Shown here in pieces: positions 27,966 to 35,688 of a stretch of 64,000 bases of DNA. A model generated the notes under the pieces. That model searched no databases. It was not told the origin of the DNA and saw only the letters and a program-made list of their open reading frames with translations. The translations under genes and the position numbers were made by a program. Positions within the stretch are counted from its first letter, which is position 1. Each line of letters starts with the position of its first letter. Source of the stretch: JACCSI01 sp035575715 (GTDB lineage Bacteria; Acidobacteriota; Vicinamibacteria; Vicinamibacterales; UBA2999); assembly GCA_035575715.1 (NCBI GenBank), contig DATLXN010000007.1, forward strand, positions 65,054 to 129,053. The letters run 5' to 3'.

Positions 27966-28208
27966 ATGACAGCAACGACTCCTCTCGCGCCGCCGCACTT
28001 TGCTGTGCACAACGTCGATCTCGGCGTCGACCCGGCGGTCGTCCCGCCATTGGTCCCATCCCGATGGTCGCGATGGCCGATCAACACCGTAGCGTTGTTC
28101 GCCGTCGTGCTTGGACTGCCGCTAGTGATCGTGGCGGTCGGCGCGCCGATTGCGCTCATCGTTAATCTGTTTCGCATGCTCGGCAATGCTTTGGGAGGTG
28201 GATTTTGA
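27966..28208 (+). CDS. Small membrane protein
   Basis: Eighty residues with one strong hydrophobic helix (INTVALFAVVLGLPLVIVAVGAPIAL region, about 40-70) and a Pro-rich N-terminus. I recognise no family. Its stop overlaps the next gene's start (TGATG), so the two are coupled; the arrangement resembles small companions of oxidases or ABC systems but nothing proves it. Confidence 0.55.
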   Translation: MTATTPLAPPHFAVHNVDLGVDPAVVPPLVPSRWSRWPINTVALFAVVLGLPLVIVAVGAPIALIVNLFRMLGNALGGGF

Positions 28209-28387
28209 TGGCGCAATCGATCCCGATTCTGATCGCGACGCTCGGTGTCGCGCTGACGGCCGCCTTTCTCGTGAAGATGTGGCTGCGGCGAGGCGCCCCG
28301 CGTAGCAATCGGGCCGCCGACCTCGGCACGATGAGCGACAAGTGGGTTGCCGACCACGAGCGTTCGCGCCCTCCGACCTGGCACTGA
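28208..28387 (+). CDS. Small single-span membrane protein
   Basis: Fifty-nine residues: an N-terminal membrane helix (SIPILIATLGVALTAAFLV) followed by a basic, hydrophilic cytoplasmic tail. GGGAGG lies just upstream of the ATG at 28208. Coupled to the preceding small membrane gene. No recognised family. Confidence 0.5.
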   Translation: MAQSIPILIATLGVALTAAFLVKMWLRRGAPRSNRAADLGTMSDKWVADHERSRPPTWH

Positions 28388-28416
28388 ACGCTTTCCGGAG
28401 TCGGCCGTGACCGTCT

Positions 28417-28602
28417 TTCGACTATGTCGAAGGCATCTACAGCGTGCAACCAGACCGGATTCAGCGCAGCGTCCATCCGACGCTGATCAAAGTCACAGCG
28501 TCATGGGGGATCGACTATTTGCTGATCGCCAAGTACGACGGCCGGTGGCAAATTCAGCAGATCGTGTGGCAGAGCCCGCCGCCCAAGACGACGTCACGCT
28601 AA
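28417..28602 (+). pseudogene. Lumazine-binding/NTF2-like relic with internal deletion
   Basis: The frame reads FDYVEGIYSVQPDRIQRSVHP, the start of a putative lumazine-binding (NTF2-like) domain, and then jumps straight to GIDYLLIAKYDGRWQIQ, its last strand and end. The 60-70 residues normally between these motifs are missing, and no start codon precedes it. An in-frame internal deletion plus 5' loss is the simplest reading. Confidence 0.6.
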
Positions 28603-28646
28603 GGCCGACGATCAATGGTGGTGTATTGGCACTGAGGCCAGCAGCA

Positions 28647-29346
28647 TCAACGGGTCGACGACCGGAACCTCGAGGTCGAGGTCGGCGCGAACACCGTTCT
28701 GACATCTTTCGTCCTGGTCAGACGAAGCGCCGGCTCTAACCCAAACACGGTCAACGCAATCAGCAACGCAACGGCCGCTGTGGCCAGGGTGGCGGTGTCG
28801 AGCGACGGTTGAATCGAGATCCACCAGCTGCCGCCGAACGGTGCACTCAGTTGCAAGACTCCGGCGCGACACTGATCACTTCGAAGGGGTGACCCGACAC
28901 GCGAACGGTCTGTCCGACGATATTGGGATTAGCCGCGAACCGGCGGCGCCACAGCGCATGACTGAGTACCACTTCTCTGCGCGCGCCAGCGTCATCCTCC
29001 ACACTGAGCGATCGCCCACTCGGAACGGTGACGCCGAGGGTGGTGAAATAGTTGCCGTCGACGGCTTCAGTCGGTAACAACTCGGTCGTGGCCGGGGAGC
29101 CGACTGCGGGATAAAACATTACCGACGCGGTGAGTGCACTGAACGACGTCTGTGCGGCGCGCAGGTCTTCCAGGTCCAGCCGTGAGATCGATCCTCTGAG
29201 CAGAAGGCCGGAGTCATACGGGGTGACGAGGAAAACGACCCGATCGGGATCGTGACGCCGACGCCAACCGCCAGCGACAGCACGGCAAAGGCGGTGAACA
29301 GCGGCGTCGCGATCAACCTCCTGCCGGCCAGCCTGAAGTCGTTCAT
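28647..29346 (-). pseudogene. ADOP/MacB-like FtsX permease relic
   Basis: Remnant of an acidobacterial duplicated orphan permease. It begins normally (MNDFRLAGRRLIATPLF, first membrane helix), loses about 30 residues with a frameshift, continues as the periplasmic MacB domain (DPDRVVFLVTPYDSG ... RRFAANPNIVGQTVRVSGHPFEVI), then jumps with another frameshift to a later membrane segment (ALTVFGLEPALRLTRTKDVR). The whole second half is gone. A full gene would exceed 2.4 kb; about 0.7 kb remains. Confidence 0.75.
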
Positions 29347-29381
29347 CGGGGTTGTTGGGGCGTAACTGACCGCATGAACGA

Positions 29382-29417
29382 GAAATGCGGCTCATCTTTG
29401 TTGATGAGCCGCATTTC
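29382..29417. terminator. Strong 15-bp hairpin terminator
   Basis: A perfect 15-bp stem (GAAATGCGGCTCATC at 29382-29396 and its complement at 29403-29417) with a 6-base loop. It sits 32 bases beyond the stop of the ice-binding-like gene and separates it from the permease relic, so it marks one edge of the exosortase block. Confidence 0.8.
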
Positions 29418-29448
29418 CGCCGCGATTTCTATCGGTAGATCGAGCCGA

Positions 29449-31182
29449 TCACAGACCGCGTTGGCGACGACGCAGGCGCAGATAGCCCAGGCCGGTCAGA
29501 CCGAATCCCAGCAACCCGACAAACACCTGCGGCAACGTCGGGACGGCGGCGATGATCGTGACCGTGAACGTGCGCTCTTCGAAACAGCCATTGGCGTCGG
29601 TGCCGCGGATGGTGACGGTCGTGGTGCCGACCGCGTTCGGTCTGCCCGAGAGGACGCCGGCCGGTGTCAGCGTCACGCCCGTGGGCAACGCGCCCGACGT
29701 CACGCCGAAGACGTAAGGACCCGTGCCGCCGCTACCGCTCAAGGTGATGGTGTTGAACACCCCGACCACACCGTTCGGCAGCGTCGCGGGCAAGATGCTG
29801 ATCGTCGGGCACGTCCGCGGTGGAACGGGCGCCGCCGCGACCGTGATCGAGAACGGTTGCCTTGCGACGCAGCCGTTGCCGTCCGTGACGCGAATTGTGA
29901 ATGCGAAGGTCCCCGCGGCAGTGGGCGTGCCGGCCAACACGCCCGGTGACGACGTCGTGATCGTCAGACCGGTAGGCAGTGCCCCGCTCTCGACGCCGAA
30001 GTGAAACGGCTGATTGCCGCCGACGCCGGTGAGTGTCTGTGAAAACGCGACCCCGACTGTGAGATTTGGCAGGGTCGCCGGAACGAAGGAAATCGTCGGG
30101 CACACCGGCGGGGGCGGCGGCAGCGGGGCAATCGTGATGGTGTAGGACAGAGTCCCGGTACAGCCGTTCGCGTCGGTGGCGCGGATGGTAAATGTGAATG
30201 TGCCGTCGGTGGTCGGCGTGCCAGCCAAGACGCCGGCCGGGGTCAACGTGAGGCCGGTCGGCAATGCGCCGCTGGCCACTGAGAACGTGTAAGGTGCAGT
30301 GCCGCCACTCGCCAGAATCGTTTGGCTAAACGCCACACCGACCGTGCCATTGGGCAGCGCGGCGGGCGAGAGGGTAATCGCCGGGCACCCGGGCGGCGGT
30401 GGCGGTGGCGGTGGCGGTGGCGGTGGCGGTGGCGGTGGCGGTGGCGGTGGCGGTGGCGGTGGCGCGGCCGGTGCGGTGCTACAGCCGCCGATCGTGTTGC
30501 CGCCAGCGCCAGGCATTGACACCGCCCCGGTGAGCGCCAGGAGACGGCCCGCCACGTTGCCCCCACCCAGGGTAATGCTCACGTCCGCAATCACGGTGCC
30601 AATGAACGAGCTGCCATTCAGCGTCGCGGAGGTACCAACCCGCCAGAACACGTTGCACGGGTTCGCGGTGCCGCCGATCGAAGAACCAACGTTGGTGGTC
30701 AGCGTACTCGCGACGTTGAAGATGAAGATCCCCGAGCCGTTAAGGGTCAGCACACCCGCCAGGTTCGCCGCCCCTAGCGAATAGACGCCCGGGCCGAGGG
30801 TCCGGCCGCCGAGCTCGTCGGGCGCCGGCGGTGCAGGTAATGCGTTCCCGCCTTGGGCTGCAAGAAAATTGTAGGCAGCTCTGGCATCGGTTTGAGCTTG
30901 CTGGACGGTCCCGTCCGCCGTGGTATGGACAATGAAGGGAGGAACAGTCCTCGATGGAGGAAAGTTGGTGATCGCGGGAGTCGGGAACGACCCGACATCG
31001 CCGTTGACCACGGTGCCGGCGCCGGTCGACCCGCTAACCCCCGAGGCGCCCAACACTCCAAACTGTTGCGCGACGCCCAAGTTCGGGGCCACCTGAGCCC
31101 AGATGATGGAGGTTCCACACAGAAGCGCGAGGATTCCTGCGCTTGCCAGAACCTTCGAGGAGGCACGATTAATAATAGTCAT
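29449..31182 (-). CDS. Secreted ice-binding-domain (DUF3494) protein with Ig repeats and IPTL-like sorting tail
   Basis: A surface or secreted protein of 577 residues. Signal peptide about 1-29; DUF3494 'ice-binding-like' beta-solenoid domain about 33-235 (QFGVLGASGVSGSTG, LGPGVYSLG, GSSFIGTVIAD, GRLLALTGAVSM); a run of roughly 30 prolines; three Ig-like repeats of about 90 residues, each opening CP(A/T)I and closing with TDxNGC; and a C-terminal tail VPTLPQ + hydrophobic helix + RLRRRQRG, the layout of an IPTL-CTERM exosortase signal. It is divergent from an operon that encodes an exosortase, its likely processing enzyme. Ice binding itself is not implied; many DUF3494 proteins may be adhesins. 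Confidence 0.82.
   Translation of the reverse strand: MTIINRASSKVLASAGILALLCGTSIIWAQVAPNLGVAQQFGVLGASGVSGSTGAGTVVNGDVGSFPTPAITNFPPSRTVPPFIVHTTADGTVQQAQTDARAAYNFLAAQGGNALPAPPAPDELGGRTLGPGVYSLGAANLAGVLTLNGSGIFIFNVASTLTTNVGSSIGGTANPCNVFWRVGTSATLNGSSFIGTVIADVSITLGGGNVAGRLLALTGAVSMPGAGGNTIGGCSTAPAAPPPPPPPPPPPPPPPPPPPPPPPPGCPAITLSPAALPNGTVGVAFSQTILASGGTAPYTFSVASGALPTGLTLTPAGVLAGTPTTDGTFTFTIRATDANGCTGTLSYTITIAPLPPPPPVCPTISFVPATLPNLTVGVAFSQTLTGVGGNQPFHFGVESGALPTGLTITTSSPGVLAGTPTAAGTFAFTIRVTDGNGCVARQPFSITVAAAPVPPRTCPTISILPATLPNGVVGVFNTITLSGSGGTGPYVFGVTSGALPTGVTLTPAGVLSGRPNAVGTTTVTIRGTDANGCFEERTFTVTIIAAVPTLPQVFVGLLGFGLTGLGYLRLRRRQRGL
30394..30464. repeat. GGCGGT microsatellite encoding polyproline
   Basis: About twelve near-perfect GGCGGT units, read on the minus strand as a polyproline linker in the ice-binding-like protein. 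Such tracts change length by slippage in multiples of two residues. A second independent tract lies at 36.2 kb. Confidence 0.85.
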
Positions 31183-31274
31183 CTGTTGCCTGACTCTAGC
31201 AGTGCTTGCTATTTGAAACTGTACCCTTTGGAACAGTTCTGATACTTAGCCGCGAGTTATCGTTTTCGAAGGAA

Positions 31275-31655
31275 ATGGCGTCTCGCGAGCAGCCACTGCT
31301 CTACTCAGTCGACCTCGAAGGCTGCACAGCCATCACGGCCGTAGCGCCCGAGACGCTGACGGCCGCGTTTGTTCGTGCGCTGGAAAGCGCCGGGGCGACG
31401 GTCGTGCAGGCGCTCTCGCACAACTTTCCCGGTGCCGGCTTGACCTGCGTGCTGATTCTTGCGGAGTCGCACGCAGTCCTGCACACCTGGCCAGAGACCG
31501 GAACCGTCAATATCGACATATTTTCTTGCTCGACCAAACTGCAGAGTCGCGCCGCCATTGCCGAACTCGGCCGGTCGTTTGGCGCAGCCAACGTGTCGGT
31601 TCAGGAGATTCTTCGTGCTGACGGCCACCACCCCGGCGTCGACCGACGCACGTAG
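31275..31655 (+). CDS. S-adenosylmethionine decarboxylase-like proenzyme (SpeD/SpeH family)
   Basis: A pyruvoyl-dependent decarboxylase homologue of 126 residues. Self-cleavage would occur at Glu64-Ser65 in LAESHAVLHTWPE; Ser65, His70 and Cys85 (DIFSCS) have the same spacing as Ser63, His68 and Cys83 of the Thermotoga maritima enzyme, so the catalytic set looks complete. The ATG at 31275 has AAGGA almost adjacent, and the frame is open upstream, so the start is not certain. No spermidine synthase is nearby; instead the exosortase gene begins inside it (41-base overlap). Neofunctionalised SpeD homologues decarboxylating other amino acids are known, so the substrate is open. Confidence 0.82.
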   Translation: MASREQPLLYSVDLEGCTAITAVAPETLTAAFVRALESAGATVVQALSHNFPGAGLTCVLILAESHAVLHTWPETGTVNIDIFSCSTKLQSRAAIAELGRSFGAANVSVQEILRADGHHPGVDRRT

Positions 31656-32970
31656 GTTCGCCGTCGTCGGCCTGGGGCTCAGCCTCGGCTTCTTTGCCCT
31701 TCTCCGTCTGGCCTGGACCGAAGCGCACGTGGTCCTGCCGTTGACCGAGTGGCAGGGCGCACTTGCCGGGGCTCTGTTCGGGAGCCCGGCGTTGCCGGTG
31801 GCGGTGACGCTGGCCTGCAGCGGCGCCGACGCGCTTGCGCTCTGCCTGGGAGCGGTGTGCGCCTACCCCACCCGCTGGCGGGCACGACTCGGGGGCGCGG
31901 CGGGCGGAACGGCGCTCGTGCTCGGCCTCAACACCCTTCGCATTGGGTCGCTCGGGCAGGCGGCGGCCTCGCCAACCTGGTTCAACGCCCTGCATCTCTA
32001 TTTATGGCCCGCCGCACTGACACTTGCCATCTTCGGATATGTGTTCGGGTGGATGTGGTGGATGGACCGGGTGCCGGCGCCCGCGACGCCCTCCCTTGCG
32101 CCGCCACCTCCGCGCGCCGTGTCCAGCGTGCGGCCCTCGTCGGTGTTCATTGGATTGACGTTTGCGTTTGTCGCGGTGTTCGCACTCGCCGCACCGCTGT
32201 ACCTGGAAAGCACGATGGTGCTGACCGGCGCGACGTGGATCGCCGCAACGGCGGCGGCCGTGCTGCGGGCTGCCACCGTCCCGGCTTTTACCGAGGGCAA
32301 CGTGTTGTGGGCCTCTGGCGGCGGATTCCTGGTGACCCAGGAATGCATCACCACCCCGCTGATTCCGGTTTATCTCGCGGCCGTCTTCTCGTATGCCCGC
32401 TCGCGGCGGTGGATGGTGGTGGGCGTCATCGCCACGCTGCCGATTTTCTTCGCGCTTGGCGTGGTCCGCCTGCTGCTGGTCGCGGTCCCCACGCTGATCG
32501 CGTCGCCGACGTTTCTGGTACACGCGTTCTATCAACTTCTGCTGGGCGTCGTGGTGATCGCCACCGCGGCGGCATGGCGACACCCGGGCCGGGCCGCGAT
32601 CCGCTACGGCGCGCTCGGCATTGCGGTCGCTGTGGCGTTCGGCATGGTGGTCGGCCCTTTCTACACGCGTGTCGTCGTCGCGGCCCTCGGCCCGGTCCCG
32701 GATCCACAAGGTGCGATTGCGATGCTGCCGGCATTTCAGACTGCGCTCTACCTCGCGGTGTGCGCTGCCGCATTTGCACCGATGAGCCGCGCCCGATTCC
32801 TTGGCGGTTTGGTGTTGCTCGGTGCGACCCAAGCAGCAGGTCTCGCGGTTCTGCCGTTATTGACGGCCAGCGGGATCTTTCTGCATGTGCGCGACATTCG
32901 TGGCTGGGCCGTCGCGGCACCGCTTCTGATGATTGCAGCGGTGGCCACTCGTGCGCGGCCGGCTCGCTGA
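31615..32970 (+). CDS. Tandem-domain exosortase/archaeosortase-family protein
   Basis: A 451-residue multi-span membrane protein. Exosortases are membrane transpeptidases that cut C-terminal sorting tails with a Cys/Arg/His set. The first domain has Cys68 (TLACSGAD), Arg109 (GLNTLRIGS) and His127 (NALHLYL). A second set lies in the C-terminal half: Cys244 (TQECITTP), Arg285 (GVVRLLL) and His303 (LVHAFYQ). In both, Cys-to-Arg is 41 residues and Arg-to-His 18. A Pro-rich loop (about 152-172) separates the halves, and the second is followed by further helices. GTG start at 31615 with AGGAG seven bases upstream, inside the preceding gene. Confidence 0.8.
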   Translation: MLTATTPASTDARRFAVVGLGLSLGFFALLRLAWTEAHVVLPLTEWQGALAGALFGSPALPVAVTLACSGADALALCLGAVCAYPTRWRARLGGAAGGTALVLGLNTLRIGSLGQAAASPTWFNALHLYLWPAALTLAIFGYVFGWMWWMDRVPAPATPSLAPPPPRAVSSVRPSSVFIGLTFAFVAVFALAAPLYLESTMVLTGATWIAATAAAVLRAATVPAFTEGNVLWASGGGFLVTQECITTPLIPVYLAAVFSYARSRRWMVVGVIATLPIFFALGVVRLLLVAVPTLIASPTFLVHAFYQLLLGVVVIATAAAWRHPGRAAIRYGALGIAVAVAFGMVVGPFYTRVVVAALGPVPDPQGAIAMLPAFQTALYLAVCAAAFAPMSRARFLGGLVLLGATQAAGLAVLPLLTASGIFLHVRDIRGWAVAAPLLMIAAVATRARPAR

Positions 32971-34840
32971 AGCATCGGCGATCGGGCTTCTGGCCGCTGC
33001 GCTCATTGCCGCCATCGCGAGCGCCGTCCTTCAATCACCGTCCGAAAGAATTTTTGGTTTCGAGGCTGTCGGTCGTCATCACGATCCGTTCACGGTGATC
33101 GCGCAGCTCGAACAGCCATTCAATCGCAACGTCCATACCCAACCGGTCACCGATCTACCCGCAGCCCTGCTCGCGCGTGCGACCGGCGGCGTGACAGCCT
33201 ACAACTGGCTCGTTCTCCTGACTTTTCCGTTGGCGGCTGGTGCCGCCTACCTGCTCGCGCGCCACTTCGGGATTCGACCGGCGGCGGCGGGATTCGCGGC
33301 GCTGGCATATGCGTTCTCACCATTCCACCTGGCGCACGCGGCCTATCATCCACACATTGCGCAAATCCACTGGATCCCGTTGTACCTGTTGGCGCTGTGG
33401 CGTTGCCTGGACCGCTCCTCCATCGCAGCCGTTGGGTGGCTGCTGGCCGCAGCCATTGCCGCCGTGTTCTCCAACTTCTACGGCGGGCTTATCCTGGCTG
33501 TCCTGACGCCGGTGGCGGCTGCCGCGCATTGGCTCACCTCACCCGACCGGGCGCGGACAGCACGTGATGCTGTGATCACTTCGCTCGCACTGGTCTGTCT
33601 TGCCGGCGCGGGTTTGTTCTACGTCGCGGTCGTCGTCGACGACGCTCAGGCCGCATTCGCGTTTCCGCGCGAGGACCTTTTTCTGTACAGCGCGAAGTGG
33701 TGGAGTTACCTGGTCCCGCCGGTCGCGCATCCGCTGCTCGGCGATACGGTGCGGCGCTTCTGGATTGATGTCGGTGTCCGAGAGGGACTGCTCGAACAAC
33801 AGGTGACGATTGGCGTCGGCGTGCTGGCTTTGGCGGGCATCGCCCTCACACGGCGAGAACGTGCACCTTTCAAACGACAGGCTGTGGTGTTCACAATCAT
33901 CGCAGTCGTCGCGCTGGTCTGTTCGCTGTCACCGGAACGGATCGTCGGCGGCGTCATAATCATGCGGCCATCCGGCCTGCTCTACGAGGCGGCGCCGATG
34001 TTCCGCGCCTACGCGCGCTTTGGCGTGGTGGTCCAGCTGATGGCGGTCCTGCTCGCAGCGATCGGCATCGAGCGACTACTGCGCAGCGAGACATCGCGAT
34101 CGCGAATCGTCTGTGCGACGCTGATCCTGTTAACTGTTGCGGAATACGCCGTCTCGCCGGCGGCGCAGTCTCGTGATGTCCTGCCGACTGAAGCGCACCG
34201 ATGGGTGCGCGAGCAACGGGCGGACATTCGCGCGGCGGATTGCACCCAACCGGATTTGCTTGCGGAGATCGACGACTGCGGCGAACCGAATCTCGCGGAC
34301 AAGCTCGCCGCCGCAGGCTACACCCATCTCCTGCTGGCGACCGGCAACGGTCCCGCGCCGGCGCCTGCCGCCGGCGTCTCCGGCCTTCGGCGCGTCGCAC
34401 ATTTTGCCGACGCGCAGGTGCTTGCCGTCGACACGCCGGCGCCGGCGATATATACGGCGCGTTTCAGCGGCTTCTATCCACGCGAATCCGATCGGCAGTG
34501 GTCGTGGCGATGGCTGGCCAGAGATGGTGAATGGCAAGTCGTCAACACCACCGCCACGGCGATTGCGGCCACGGTGGACATCGAACTGTATGCCTCCGGC
34601 CGGCGCCAGCCACTCGAGCTCTGGTGGGATGGTCAGCCGATCACCGCGTTGAGCGTTGACCCGGGGCGTCATTTCTATCGCCTGCACCTGCCGTCGGTCA
34701 GCAGCGGAAATCATCAACTGGCCTTTCGCGCGGTCCAGGCACCGGTCGCCCCTACAGCATCCAGGCAATCGACGGATCCCCGTCCGCTCTCGGTCGCGAT
34801 CGGCCACTGGCGCTGGACCACCAACGGACCACTGCGGTGA
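32951..34840 (+). CDS. Multi-span membrane glycosyltransferase-like (GT-C) protein
   Basis: About 629 residues with roughly ten membrane helices in the first 400 and a soluble C-terminal domain (about 430-629) of beta-rich character. The loop DPFTVIAQLEQPF soon after the first helix and HPHIAQIHWIPLYL resemble GT39/GT-C enzymes that use lipid-linked sugars, and YfhO-like proteins. The start is uncertain: GTG 32951 is used here, TTG 32933 is possible; both overlap the exosortase gene. The stop overlaps the methyltransferase start. Likely adds or transfers a glycan in the same pathway (inference). Confidence 0.65.
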   Translation: MRGRLAEASAIGLLAAALIAAIASAVLQSPSERIFGFEAVGRHHDPFTVIAQLEQPFNRNVHTQPVTDLPAALLARATGGVTAYNWLVLLTFPLAAGAAYLLARHFGIRPAAAGFAALAYAFSPFHLAHAAYHPHIAQIHWIPLYLLALWRCLDRSSIAAVGWLLAAAIAAVFSNFYGGLILAVLTPVAAAAHWLTSPDRARTARDAVITSLALVCLAGAGLFYVAVVVDDAQAAFAFPREDLFLYSAKWWSYLVPPVAHPLLGDTVRRFWIDVGVREGLLEQQVTIGVGVLALAGIALTRRERAPFKRQAVVFTIIAVVALVCSLSPERIVGGVIIMRPSGLLYEAAPMFRAYARFGVVVQLMAVLLAAIGIERLLRSETSRSRIVCATLILLTVAEYAVSPAAQSRDVLPTEAHRWVREQRADIRAADCTQPDLLAEIDDCGEPNLADKLAAAGYTHLLLATGNGPAPAPAAGVSGLRRVAHFADAQVLAVDTPAPAIYTARFSGFYPRESDRQWSWRWLARDGEWQVVNTTATAIAATVDIELYASGRRQPLELWWDGQPITALSVDPGRHFYRLHLPSVSSGNHQLAFRAVQAPVAPTASRQSTDPRPLSVAIGHWRWTTNGPLR

Positions 34841-35613
34841 CGACGTATCGAGACTTTTGGGCCGGCGTCGGCGAACACTTTCCTGACTTGGGCGGCGCGG
34901 CGTCGACTGACTACTACGCCGCAAACGAGCAGCGTCTGTTCACCGAACATTTTCCGCCACTCCAGGGACTGACTATTCTCAAGACCGACCTCTGGGATGA
35001 AGCCAGGAACACCCGCATTCTGGCGTGGGCGGCGGCGCGCGGCGCGCGTCCCTACGGAGTGGACATTTCGGCGCCGACCCTTCGCTTGGCGCATCGCGCG
35101 TTTGCCGCGAGCCCTCATCCGCTGCGCGCGGCGATTGCGGATGTGCGGGCGCTGCCATTCGAAGACGACAGTTTCGATGCGGTCTACTCGATGGGGACGA
35201 TCGAACACTTCGACGAAACCACGCTGGCCGTCCAGGAGATCGCGCGCGTCTTGAAACCGGGCGGCCGCGCCATCGTCGGCGTACCCAACCGACTCGACCC
35301 GTTCCTGCGGCCGTTGGTGGCCACCGCCCTGCAAGCCGTCGGACTCTATGACTATGGATTCGAGAAGTCGTATACGCGGCGAGGGCTACGGGAGTTGCTC
35401 GAGGGAGCGGGGCTCGACGTCGTCGCAGAAACGGCGATCCTGTTCATTCCAGGCTGGCTGCGGATGATCGACCTCGCCGTTCACGCGTGGTGCCGGCCGA
35501 TGGCCGGTGTGACCGGCGCCCTTGTCCGTCCCTTCGTGTTGGCGGATCGCTATCTCCCGGTAGTGCGGCGGCACGGATATCTGCTGGCGACGGTTGTGAC
35601 CAAGCGCCGCTGA
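34837..35613 (+). CDS. SAM-dependent class I methyltransferase
   Basis: A 258-residue Rossmann-fold methyltransferase (Methyltransf_11/25 type). Motif I is diverged (TILKTDLWDEA), followed by GVDIS with the ribose-binding aspartate, ADVRALPFEDDSFDAVYS (motifs II/III region) and RVLKPGGRAIVGVPN. The C-terminal part contains hydrophobic stretches, suggesting membrane association. GTG start overlaps the previous stop (GTGA). It closes the four-gene operon and is followed by a hairpin terminator. The acceptor may be a glycan, lipid or polyprenyl substrate. Confidence 0.83.
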   Translation: MTTYRDFWAGVGEHFPDLGGAASTDYYAANEQRLFTEHFPPLQGLTILKTDLWDEARNTRILAWAAARGARPYGVDISAPTLRLAHRAFAASPHPLRAAIADVRALPFEDDSFDAVYSMGTIEHFDETTLAVQEIARVLKPGGRAIVGVPNRLDPFLRPLVATALQAVGLYDYGFEKSYTRRGLRELLEGAGLDVVAETAILFIPGWLRMIDLAVHAWCRPMAGVTGALVRPFVLADRYLPVVRRHGYLLATVVTKRR

Positions 35614-35640
35614 CCCGTAATACGACCCAAGACGACAAAA

Positions 35641-35666
35641 GGGCGGTCATCCGAAGATGACCGCCC
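35641..35666. terminator. 11-bp hairpin ending the exosortase operon
   Basis: GGGCGGTCATC at 35641-35651 pairs perfectly with 35656-35666 around a CGAA tetraloop, preceded by an A-run on the plus strand. It lies between the convergent methyltransferase and outer-membrane-barrel genes and should work in both directions. Confidence 0.8.
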
Positions 35667-35688
35667 CAGTGCCTCACGAAGCTTCGCT

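Noticed and set aside
30394..30464. Possible CRISPR or minisatellite array
   Set aside because: Units are 6 bases without spacers and are simply proline codons inside a gene.
31459..31614. Longer N-terminus for the exosortase
   Set aside because: The 52 extra codons are antisense-like shadow of the SpeD-like gene in another frame; the GTG at 31615 has an ideal AGGAG site.
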